The position numbers were made by a program, and so were the translations under genes. Shown here in pieces: positions 1 to 5,195 of a stretch of 8,955 nt of DNA. Position 1 is the stretch's first letter, and every line of letters starts with the position of its first letter. The DNA is taken from assembly GCA_964643885.1 (NCBI GenBank), contig CAZXUI010000107.1, forward strand, positions 1-8,955, in the 5' to 3' direction. The notes under the pieces are model-generated. The model was not told the DNA's origin. It saw nothing but the letters and a program-made list of their open reading frames with translations, and searched no databases. The DNA is from CAADGL01 sp964643885. GTDB lineage: Bacteria; Planctomycetota; Phycisphaerae; UBA1845; Fen-1342.

Positions 1-886
1 GGGCGGCCGCGGCGGCCTCGCGCGCGGCGCGCTGCTCTCGCTCGCGGCGCAGCTCGGCGACATGCACAGCCAGCGTTGCGGGGTCTCGCAGCTCGGCCAC
101 AAGCGCGCCCGGCCCAGCCCCGCGGCGGCGCACCTCGGCCGCGACGCGCTCCACCAACCCGCGCGTCAGGCTCGGCTCGCGTGCCAGCTCAGCGGCCATT
201 GGGGCCGACACCCCCGCGCTCCGCAGCACCTTGAGCACACCCTCCCCCTCCCCCTCCCCCTCCCCCTCCCGCTCAGCGGCGATGGCGGGCTGGGGCCGGG
301 CGGGCGGCACTGGCTCGGCGGCGTGGTCTGGGGGGTCTGCTTCTTGTTTATATAGAAATGGCGCTCGCCCCGCCGAGCGCTCCGCGCTCGCCCCGCCGAG
401 CGCTCGCGCTCGCTCGGCCGAGCGCTCGGTGTCCGCCCTGGCGAGCGCTCGCCCGGGCGAGCGCTCGTCCCGCCGAGCGCTCGCCTGGCGTCCCGGCTCA
501 GGCGCGGCGGCGGGTTGCAGCACCCCATAGCAGTTTCGTGCGCGCGCCCGGTTCGGGCCGGCGCGCGCGATGAGCACGAGCCCAGCGGCCTCCAGCTCAT
601 CCATCGCGGCGGCCGCGCGAGCAACGCTGAGCCCAGCCATGCGGGCGAGCACGCGCACCCCAACCTCAACCATCGCGCCCCCCTCTAGGCCGGGGGCCTC
701 AGCGGGGGTCGCGCTAACCCCGGGCGGCAGCGTGGCGCGGGGGCGGGTTGCCAGGTTCACCAGCCGCGCCCAAGCAACCTTGGCTGCCGGGCTCAAATCA
801 CGCCGCTCCAGTAATGCGAGCGGCACCCGCGCGAATGGGTCGCGTAGCTGGGGTGGCGGCGGGGCGGGCGGGTGGTTGTTTCCCAT
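1..886 (-). CDS. Winged-helix replication-initiator-like protein of the integrated element (3' end outside window)
   Basis: This frame is open from an ATG at 886 to the left edge (295 codons, no stop seen), so the C-terminus is missing. GGAGG stands 11 nt before the start. Residues 18-122 look like a winged helix: the FARVPLALLERRDLSPAAK stretch, a helix pair around VRVLARMAGLSVARAAAAMDELEAAGL, then a short wing ending in NCYGVL. This is the pattern of plasmid and phage replication-initiator and HTH_36-type domains. Residues 130-175 are an Arg/Ala/Glu/Ser linker encoded by the GAGCGCTC palindromes. Residues 207-216 are (Glu-Gly)5. Residues 217-270 form a second helical unit (VLKVLRSAGV ... 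GALVAELR), and residues 277-295 are a charged helical tail. It lies 59 nt after the HTH gene, in the same direction. The reading frame and the DNA-binding fold are well supported. The replication role is inferred from the fold and the internal repeats. A transcriptional regulator is the main alternative. Confidence 0.7.
   Translation of the reverse strand, partial: MGNNHPPAPPPPQLRDPFARVPLALLERRDLSPAAKVAWARLVNLATRPRATLPPGVSATPAEAPGLEGGAMVEVGVRVLARMAGLSVARAAAAMDELEAAGLVLIARAGPNRARARNCYGVLQPAAAPEPGRQASARRDERSPGRALARADTERSAERARALGGASAERSAGRAPFLYKQEADPPDHAAEPVPPARPQPAIAAEREGEGEGEGEGVLKVLRSAGVSAPMAAELAREPSLTRGLVERVAAEVRRRGAGPGALVAELRDPATLAVHVAELRREREQRAAREAAAAA
241..270. repeat. G-rich hexanucleotide tandem run (CTCCCC/GGGGAG), about five copies
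   Basis: The plus strand is an uninterrupted run of CCCCCT-type hexamers, so the minus (coding) strand has repeated G4-G5 tracts separated by single A residues. It encodes (Glu-Gly)5 in the Rep-like gene. The tract is seen directly. Its ability to form a G-quadruplex on the coding strand is inferred from four or more closely spaced G runs. A hexamer run keeps the frame when copy number changes, so it is expected to be length-variable. Confidence 0.9.
341..359. other. Isolated A/T-rich patch beside the palindrome array; candidate DNA-unwinding element
   Basis: Sixteen of 19 bases are A or T, in strong contrast to the surrounding very GC-rich DNA. It sits directly against the palindrome array, on its promoter-distal side relative to the gene, and encodes the only Phe-Leu-Tyr-Lys-Gln stretch in the linker. 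A/T-rich DNA next to initiator-binding repeats is the usual layout of a replication origin. The assignment as an unwinding element is an inference from position and composition. Confidence 0.4.
361..484. repeat. Array of six GAGCGCTC palindromes inside the Rep-like gene; candidate initiator-binding iterons
   Basis: Perfect copies of the 8-bp palindrome GAGCGCTC start at 375, 398, 420, 443, 459 and 475, giving start-to-start spacings of 23, 22, 23, 16 and 16 bp. Half sites (GCGCTCG) lie at 361, 384 and 406. The 22-bp stretches 361-382 and 384-405 are identical. Positions 442-467 form a 26-bp perfect palindrome centred on CCCGGG, and 418-429 is a 12-bp palindrome. The array encodes a low-complexity Arg/Ala/Glu/Ser linker between two folded parts, so amino-acid constraint there should be weak. 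A single chance copy of GAGCGCTC lies at 2005 in another gene. Initiator-binding iterons are the favoured reading. A selfish palindromic repeat or a recombination hot spot are alternatives. Confidence 0.75.
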
Positions 887-945
887 TTGCGTGGCGCCCT
901 CCTGGCGCGCTGGGCGCGGCTCCGTGCCGCGCGTTGCCTGGTGTC

Positions 946-1233
946 TCAGGCGCTCGGCGCGAGCCCCTTCTCGCGTAGGCGGCGCGTCGCGCGGTCGTGG
1001 CCTGGTTCGGCTGCCGGCGGCGGCGAGGGTGGCAGCGCCTCGCCGCGCGCGAAACGCTCCAGCGCGTCGAGTGGGACGTATAGCAAGCCCCCCAGCTTGA
1101 AGCTGGGGAGCCGGCCACTGGCAACCCACCGGTACACGGTCGCGTAGGAGATCTTCCTGCCGCGGCGGCGGCGCGGCAGGTAATCGGGCACATCCCCCAG
1201 CGGCACAGCTTGTTTTGGATCAGCGGTGGTCAT
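946..1233 (-). CDS. Small helix-turn-helix DNA-binding protein, excisionase/MerR-like
   Basis: The 95-residue protein contains a typical excisionase-type helix-turn-helix at about residues 14-66: a tyrosine-arginine recognition region (SYATVYRWVASGRLPSFKLGG), the short wing LLYVPLDALERFA, and a basic RRRRGRK insertion before the recognition helix. The tail (67-95) is Pro-rich and then charged. I start at the ATG at 1233 because GGAGG lies about 8 nt upstream. An upstream in-frame ATG at 1290 would put the T-tract region inside the protein and is less likely. In integrative elements such small proteins act as recombination directionality factors or as regulators of early genes. The integrase in the same element favours an Xis or AlpA-like role, but the sequence alone does not decide between them. 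Confidence 0.85.
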   Translation of the reverse strand: MTTADPKQAVPLGDVPDYLPRRRRGRKISYATVYRWVASGRLPSFKLGGLLYVPLDALERFARGEALPPSPPPAAEPGHDRATRRLREKGLAPSA

Positions 1234-1279
1234 TTTTGAGCCTCCACAAGCAAGGCTAGTGTGGCGGGCGGGCGGGGGA

Positions 1280-1314
1280 AGCCGTGACAAAAAAGGTGAC
1301 GGCTAGTCACGGCT
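1280..1314 (-). terminator. Putative intrinsic terminator with an overlapping alternative hairpin
   Basis: Read on the minus strand, GTGAC-TAGCC-GTCAC (1310 to 1296) forms a short stem followed by C and six T residues (1294 to 1289), 59 nt after the stop of the 500-residue gene. This is a plausible but weak (5-bp stem) intrinsic terminator. The same upstream arm can instead pair over 9 bp, AGCCGTGAC (1314-1306) with GTCACGGCT (1288-1280), which would leave the T tract in a loop. The three half sites could also be a protein-binding operator ahead of the HTH gene. Confidence 0.5.
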
Positions 1315-1368
1315 GCGCAACGGCTGTGGTCGGGGCGGGGTCCGGCGGGGTCGATGGCGTGGCGGGCG

Positions 1369-2871
1369 CTAGGCTCGCGGCTGCGCTGCCTGAACAAGCC
1401 GGCGGCCGGCGGCGGTGAGGTAGTAGCTCGTCCTACTACTGCGGTTCCCGGCATCCGGGGTGGTCGATTCAATTAGGGGTTGCAACCCTGCCGCATGCCG
1501 CGCTTTGGCGAGCCGAGACACAGCGGCCCGGGCGCGGTCCGATCTCCCGCTTATCTCTCCGAGCGACCGGGCAAGCTCGTCGCTGAGGATGGGACTCCCG
1601 TCGCGCGGCAGCGCGCGCAGCAGCTCGCGCTGGCTCGGCGTGAGGCTCCCCCATTGCCCAACCGTAGCCTCAATTACCCCCGCGGGCGGCGTGGCATACT
1701 GCAACAGCAGCACCAGGCGGGTGCGAATTACGTCCAGGCCGGCGAGCGCTGGCGCTGTGGCGTCAGCAAGCTCAAGGGCGCGGCTCCATCCGGCCGGCCC
1801 GGGTGGAATTCGCTGCACCCCCACCAGCAGCTCGCGCAGGCGGTCAAGGTGCGGGCGAAGCTCGGCCGCGCGGTGGTCGGCGAGCACAATTCCAAGTTGA
1901 TCCACCCCCGCGGCGGCGAGCCATGCAACCGCATCTGCGCGGAGCCGGGCGCGGGCGGTGAGGCGCTCCAGTGTCGCGGCCATCGGCGGCGGCACGGCGG
2001 CGCGGAGCGCTCGGGGCAACGTTGAGAGACTCCACACGCGCGCTGCAATCCATGCGCGGGCGGGCTCGATCGCGGCGTCGAGGGCGTGGAGTTCCTCATC
2101 AACCCACGTGAGCCTGGCGAGGGTTGCTGCCGGCCACTGCTCGCGCTCGGCGCGGGTTCGCTCCGCGTCGCTGGCATCCATGCGCGCCCGGCTCTGCCGC
2201 GGGTCGAGGGCCCCGGCGAGCCTGGGCTGCTGCCGGAGCATGCGAATGAGCCGGGTAAACGTCGCGGCGTTGCGGCGGGCGGTGATCCACGCCTCCAGGT
2301 CGGGGAGCAGGCCGGCCACCCGGAGCGTCCGGCGAAACTGGCGCCGGGCGGCCTCGTGCGCGTCGCGCAAGCGGACGGCCTCGCTGCTCATCCTGTCAAT
2401 CTCGGCGGGCGCCGCGTCGGCGGCCCGTGCGGCGGCCAGCGCGATGCAGGCGCGCCCGAATGCTCTGCGCGCGCCAGCAAGCTCGGCGGCGCCCCGCTGA
2501 TACACCCCTCCTGCCGGGAACGCCTGGCGGAAGCCGTCCCGCAGCGCGGCGACGTATTCGCCGGGCGTCCACAGCTGAGAGGCGGCGCCATGGCGGCGGG
2601 CGGTCCGGCCGCCCGGCTTGGCGGCCGCGGTGGTCCCGGCGGCGGAGCGGCGGGCCTTGCAACCCTTGCGGCTCTCCCCTGGGTGGCTCGCGAGCATGTC
2701 GGCGGCGCTGGCGGGCCAGCGGTCTGGCTCGCAGGCGCAATCGGGGCGGGCGAGTGAGCGGACGGCGTGCAAAAGCGCGGCGGCGGCGTCGACCAGCTCA
2801 ATCGCCGCGGCGCAGTTGCGGCGCGCGTCGGCGTCCGGGCGATAGATCGCAGTATGTTCCCTTTCGGACAT
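1369..2871 (-). CDS. Unknown 500-residue, mostly helical protein with possible C-terminal winged helix
   Basis: I do not recognise this gene. The protein is Ala/Arg/Leu-rich and appears almost entirely alpha-helical, with no signal peptide or membrane segment. Near the N-terminus, Cys45 and Cys47 and then Cys71 flank a basic, low-complexity segment (about 68-97) resembling a nuclear-like or nucleic-acid-binding linker. Residues 130-350 are heptad-like helices (AERTRAEREQW, LERLTARARLRADAV). Residues 409-493 (SLTPSQRELLRAL ... LSDELARSLGEI ... AAVSRLAKARHAAGL ... SYYLTAAGRRLV) look like a winged helix. The ATG at 2871 has GAGGGG 6 nt upstream. The gene lies between integrase and HTH gene, in the same direction, followed by a possible terminator. 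A DNA-binding function is suggested only by the C-terminal pattern. Confidence 0.8.
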   Translation of the reverse strand: MSEREHTAIYRPDADARRNCAAAIELVDAAAALLHAVRSLARPDCACEPDRWPASAADMLASHPGESRKGCKARRSAAGTTAAAKPGGRTARRHGAASQLWTPGEYVAALRDGFRQAFPAGGVYQRGAAELAGARRAFGRACIALAAARAADAAPAEIDRMSSEAVRLRDAHEAARRQFRRTLRVAGLLPDLEAWITARRNAATFTRLIRMLRQQPRLAGALDPRQSRARMDASDAERTRAEREQWPAATLARLTWVDEELHALDAAIEPARAWIAARVWSLSTLPRALRAAVPPPMAATLERLTARARLRADAVAWLAAAGVDQLGIVLADHRAAELRPHLDRLRELLVGVQRIPPGPAGWSRALELADATAPALAGLDVIRTRLVLLLQYATPPAGVIEATVGQWGSLTPSQRELLRALPRDGSPILSDELARSLGEISGRSDRARAAVSRLAKARHAAGLQPLIESTTPDAGNRSSRTSYYLTAAGRRLVQAAQPRA

Positions 2872-2873
2872 GT

Positions 2874-2928
2874 GCAGCCCCTCGGGGTGGGCCGCCGAGC
2901 GGGCGGAGTGTAGGGGCTGCCAACACTC
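2874..2928 (-). promoter_or_regulatory. Leader with two mutually exclusive hairpins, one masking the ribosome binding site
   Basis: On the transcript, GCAGCCCCT (2920-2912) can pair with AGGGGCTGC (2882-2874), a 9-bp stem that buries the AGGGG ribosome binding site of the 500-residue gene. A second inverted repeat, GAGTGT/ACACTC (2928-2923 with 2911-2906), places the anti-ribosome-binding-site arm in its 11-nt loop, so the two helices compete. The inverted repeats are seen directly. A regulatory switch or a repressor operator is inferred. Confidence 0.4.
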
Positions 2929-2946
2929 TCACCCGCCGCGGCGCTC

Positions 2947-2990
2947 GACGCCCGTCGGCGTCTACCCATATTTCATCCTAACATATCTCC
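2947..2990 (-). promoter_or_regulatory. A/T-rich patch with adjacent GACGCC-N4-GGCGTC dyad; possible promoter/operator
   Basis: Positions 2963-2988 are unusually A/T-rich for this window and contain TATGTT- and AATATG-like hexamers on the minus strand, about 95-115 nt before the start at 2871. No convincing -35 hexamer is visible at 17 bp. The inverted repeat GACGCC-CGTC-GGCGTC (2947-2962) lies just downstream. Together these are the best candidate for the promoter and operator of the 500-residue gene, but the evidence is weak. Confidence 0.25.
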
Positions 2991-3065
2991 GCGCCCGCGT
3001 CACGTCGCGCTGTCGCCTGAATCCATCTCGCGCAGCCGGCCCGCAGCCCGGGCGGTCGCGGCTCT

Positions 3066-3092
3066 CCCGCGCGGCTCACGCGGTCGCGCGGG
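3066..3092 (-). terminator. GC-rich hairpin just after the integrase gene
   Basis: CCCGCGCG (3066-3073) and CGCGCGGG (3085-3092) form an 8-bp stem with an 11-nt loop, 10 nt past the integrase stop codon. There is no T tract after it, so intrinsic termination is uncertain. It may instead stabilise the 3' end of the message. Confidence 0.35.
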
Positions 3093-3102
3093 TCGTTGGG
3101 TA

Positions 3103-4428
3103 TCAGCCAAGCCTCAGCGCTGCGGCCCTGGCAACAGCGGCATCGGTCTCGGCGTAAAGCTCACTCGTCGAAATGTGCCGGTGTCCCAGCGCAATTCGGG
3201 CAGCCTCAACGCCGAGTTCCCGGCGAATCTCGGTTGCGGCGCTGTGGCGTAGCTGGTGCGGATGCCAACGCGGCACCTGGCGCGGCACCTCCCGGCCGAT
3301 ACCGTCGCACACTCGGCAGCGGGTGCGGGCGGTTGCGGGCTCAATCCCGGTGGCGGCGCAGCGCTGGCACGGCTCGAATCGCTCGGGGTGGGTGGCAGTG
3401 AGGGCGAGCCGAGCGAACCGGTCGGCCGTGTCGCACGCCCGCACGATTGCACGGCGGTAGCTGTCGGCAGTGTAAACCATCCCGGCGGTTCGCTTCGGCC
3501 GCGCCTTGAGCTTGCGGCGTCGCTGGCGCGGGGCGGGGCGGGTCTTGCGCGCGGCACGGCGAGCCGTGCGGACGGCCTCAACAGCCTGGCGGGGCGAGAA
3601 GATCGGCGCGTCCAGGTCCGCGAGCAGCAGCGGGCGGAGCACCTCCTGGCCGCGCGGGCCGACGTAGATCGTCCGGGTGAATCCATAGTTGGCACTCTTA
3701 TGCTCGGCCGGCCGAATCTCCCACACCTCACCGCTGGTGTCCACATCGCGGGTGCGCAGGTTGAGCAATTCTCCGCCGCGGGCTCCCGTGAGGCGCTGGA
3801 GCCGGACCAGCGCGGCGACGGGGGGCGGCATGTGCGGGAGCGCGGCGTCAACCCATATGTCCGCGACAGGCCGAACCTTCTCACCCTCGCGCGCGGCGGA
3901 GCGGCCGCGGCGGAGCCCCTCAACGGCCCGCAGCGCGTGGTACACCTCGACCGGCACAAGCTGCTCGCCGGCGGCCCACTTGAACATCCGGCACACCCGC
4001 TGACCCTGCTGGTTGCAGTAAGTTCGCGTCCAGCCGGCTGCGATGAAGTCGGCCCGGACGGCCTTGAGCGCGAGCGGGCCGAAATCTGCGGCGTAGGTGG
4101 CGGCGTGGTGGTGTTTGAGGATCATTTTGAGCATGCCGCGCAGGTGGCCGTATTCCTTCACCCGGCCGGTGTCCCGGTATTCACTGGCTGCCCAGTCGTC
4201 AAACCGGTCGGCGAGCTCCGCGACAGTGAGGGGGCGGCCACCTTCTCCGAGCCCGCGGCGGGCGGCCAGATAGTCGGCCACTACGCGGTCGTAGTTCGCC
4301 TGGACGTCGGGGGGGATGCGGCCGGGCTCGGCCCGGCCCAGGTAGATTTTTTTCCCCCCGAGCCTGACGATCGCCTGGCCGGAAATCTTGCAGAAGCGGA
4401 TGGGTGGCGCGTTATTCAGGCGTGGCAT
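3103..4428 (-). CDS. Tyrosine recombinase (site-specific integrase) with internal four-cysteine motif
   Basis: This is the element's DNA-breaking and -joining enzyme (441 residues), expected to recombine the element with the tRNA-Ala 3' end. Residues about 66-170 resemble the SAM-like core-binding domain (LTVAELADRFDDW ... WAAGEQLVPV). The catalytic set is complete: Arg217 (in TGARGGELLNLR), Lys244, His391 and Arg394 (in HPHQLRHSAATE), His416 (LGHRHIS) and nucleophile Tyr425 (SELYAE). Between Lys244 and His391 lies an expanded segment with a very basic stretch (289-313) and two CxxC pairs, Cys354/Cys357 and Cys371/Cys374, the second followed by DGIG as in DnaJ-type zinc modules. I start at 4428, where AAAGGGG precedes the ATG. 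The in-frame ATG at 4512 would translate through a 26-bp palindrome and has no clear ribosome binding site. The gene begins 115 nt beyond the tRNA 3' end and is co-directional with it. Confidence 0.95.
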   Translation of the reverse strand: MPRLNNAPPIRFCKISGQAIVRLGGKKIYLGRAEPGRIPPDVQANYDRVVADYLAARRGLGEGGRPLTVAELADRFDDWAASEYRDTGRVKEYGHLRGMLKMILKHHHAATYAADFGPLALKAVRADFIAAGWTRTYCNQQGQRVCRMFKWAAGEQLVPVEVYHALRAVEGLRRGRSAAREGEKVRPVADIWVDAALPHMPPPVAALVRLQRLTGARGGELLNLRTRDVDTSGEVWEIRPAEHKSANYGFTRTIYVGPRGQEVLRPLLLADLDAPIFSPRQAVEAVRTARRAARKTRPAPRQRRRKLKARPKRTAGMVYTADSYRRAIVRACDTADRFARLALTATHPERFEPCQRCAATGIEPATARTRCRVCDGIGREVPRQVPRWHPHQLRHSAATEIRRELGVEAARIALGHRHISTSELYAETDAAVARAAALRLG

Positions 4429-4446
4429 GAGCAGCCCCTTTCTGGC

Positions 4447-4472
4447 GCCAAGCGGATATTTATCCGCTTGGC
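4447..4472. promoter_or_regulatory. 26-bp inverted repeat between tRNA and integrase start; candidate operator or recombinase site
   Basis: Arms GCCAAGCGGATA (4447-4458) and TATCCGCTTGGC (4461-4472) are perfect complements around a TT centre, ending 18 bp before the integrase ATG. An operator for integrase autoregulation, an integrase/excisionase binding site, or a hairpin ending tRNA read-through are all possible. No T tract follows, which argues against an intrinsic terminator. Confidence 0.6.
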
Positions 4473-4543
4473 CACCTTCCGAGCCGCTCGGCCACACGTG
4501 TAGCCGGTACACTTAAGTTGCGTGTTCGGCGATACTTACGGTC

Positions 4544-4616
<73 letters not shown>

Positions 4617-4627
4617 GTGGACGGGGG

Positions 4628-4656
4628 ATTATACGGCCGGCCGCGGGGGCGGAAAA
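4628..4656 (-). promoter_or_regulatory. Promoter of the tRNA-Ala gene
   Basis: A perfect TATAAT (-10) occupies 4633-4628 on the minus strand, 11 nt before the mature tRNA 5' end. A partial -35 match (TTTTCC, 3 of 6) stands 17 bp upstream at 4656-4651. The bases after the -10 are very C-rich, the discriminator type associated with stringent control of stable RNA promoters. Read-through from this promoter would also transcribe the integrase. Confidence 0.75.
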
Positions 4657-4836
4657 GGGGCCGGCAGGCGGGGACCCGCGGGCTCGGATGAGGGCCGCCG
4701 TTGCGGGGGGCACGTGGCGGCGGGCGGTGGCGAGCGATGCGAAAGGCCGATGGCGGCGCCGGGTGCGCGTGGCTGGCGGCGACGACCGGTCAGAGAACCC
4801 AGGCACGCATGTCCGGGGTGGACCGGTCCCCCAGGC

Positions 4837-5010
4837 ATGACCGGTCAGAGACCGGTCTCCCAGGCATGACCGGTCGGAGACCGGTCCCCCAGGCATGACC
4901 CGTCAGAGACCGGTCCCCCGGGCATGACCGGTCAGAGACCGGTCCCCCGGGCATGACCGGTCAGAGACCGGTCCCCCAGGCATGACCGGTCGGAGACCGG
5001 TCCCCCACTC
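4837..5010. repeat. Tandem array, six 29-bp units built on paired GACCGGTC palindromes
   Basis: Units start at 4837, 4866, 4895, 4924, 4953 and 4982. Each reads ATGACCGGTC, then A/G-GAGACCGGTC, then a C-rich tail ending AGGC or GGGC. The last unit diverges in its final four bases. There are only one to three changes between units. Each unit holds two GACCGGTC palindromes 11 bp apart (one is broken to GACCCGTC in unit 3). A decayed copy precedes the array (about 4785-4836). Units abut directly with no spacers, so this is a minisatellite and not a CRISPR array. Confidence 0.97.
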
Positions 5011-5080
5011 TCGAAGCGGTCCGAAGGGCCGGTCGGAAGAGGAGTGGTGCGTCAAGGGACGCGCGAAGCAAACTTGCATG

Positions 5081-5099
5081 CACCGGCCATTAGCCGGTG
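5081..5099 (-). terminator. Hairpin downstream of the HIT gene; possible end of the alpha-operon transcript
   Basis: CACCGGC (5081-5087) and GCCGGTG (5093-5099) form a 7-bp stem with a 5-nt loop, about 97 nt beyond the HIT stop codon. No T run follows directly, so it is only a candidate terminator or processing site. Confidence 0.3.
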
Positions 5100-5163
5100 T
5101 CACACTTTCCAAGTCGAAGTGTCTGCAATGAAGGCGCAGCGAGCCGGTGCCACACTTTCCAAG
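5092..5163. repeat. Pair of 22-bp direct repeats, 50 bp apart
   Basis: Positions 5092-5113 and 5142-5163 match in 21 of 22 bases (core CACACTTTCCAAG). The first copy continues into a small inverted repeat, ACACTT/AAGTGT (5102-5107 with 5117-5122). The function is unknown. It could be a genome-wide intergenic repeat or a short duplication. Confidence 0.85.
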
Positions 5164-5195
5164 AGCGTTAATCGGCCATCAGCGGTGAGCCGCCA

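Larger units (their letters stand above)
4617..5195. other. Intergenic spacer between tRNA-Ala and the HIT gene, rich in repeats
   Basis: No credible gene is visible in these 579 bases. The part at 4657-4784 is plain GC-rich DNA in which I see nothing. A degenerate copy of the 29-bp repeat family occupies about 4785-4836, the regular array runs to 5010, and a hairpin and a direct repeat pair fill 5081-5163. Open frames across the array just translate the repeat. Confidence 0.8.

Noticed and set aside
166..669. 167-residue minus-strand open frame
   Set aside because: It overlaps the Rep-like gene in another frame, is low-complexity Arg/Pro/Ser and lacks domain patterns. The other frame has an ordered winged helix and a ribosome binding site.
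1585..1605. Possible second attachment site resembling the tRNA 3' end
   Set aside because: Only about seven bases match (GATGGGA), inside the 500-residue gene. That is within chance.
3256..4503. 415-residue plus-strand open frame opposite the integrase
   Set aside because: It is antisense to a full-length integrase with complete catalytic residues and has no ribosome binding site or recognisable domain.
4429..4512. Integrase start at 4512
   Set aside because: The extra 28 residues would be encoded by a palindrome-rich regulatory spacer, and the ATG at 4428 has a far better ribosome binding site.
4837..5010. CRISPR array (29-bp period)
   Set aside because: The repeated units join directly with no unique spacers, and there are no cas genes. 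It is a tandem minisatellite.
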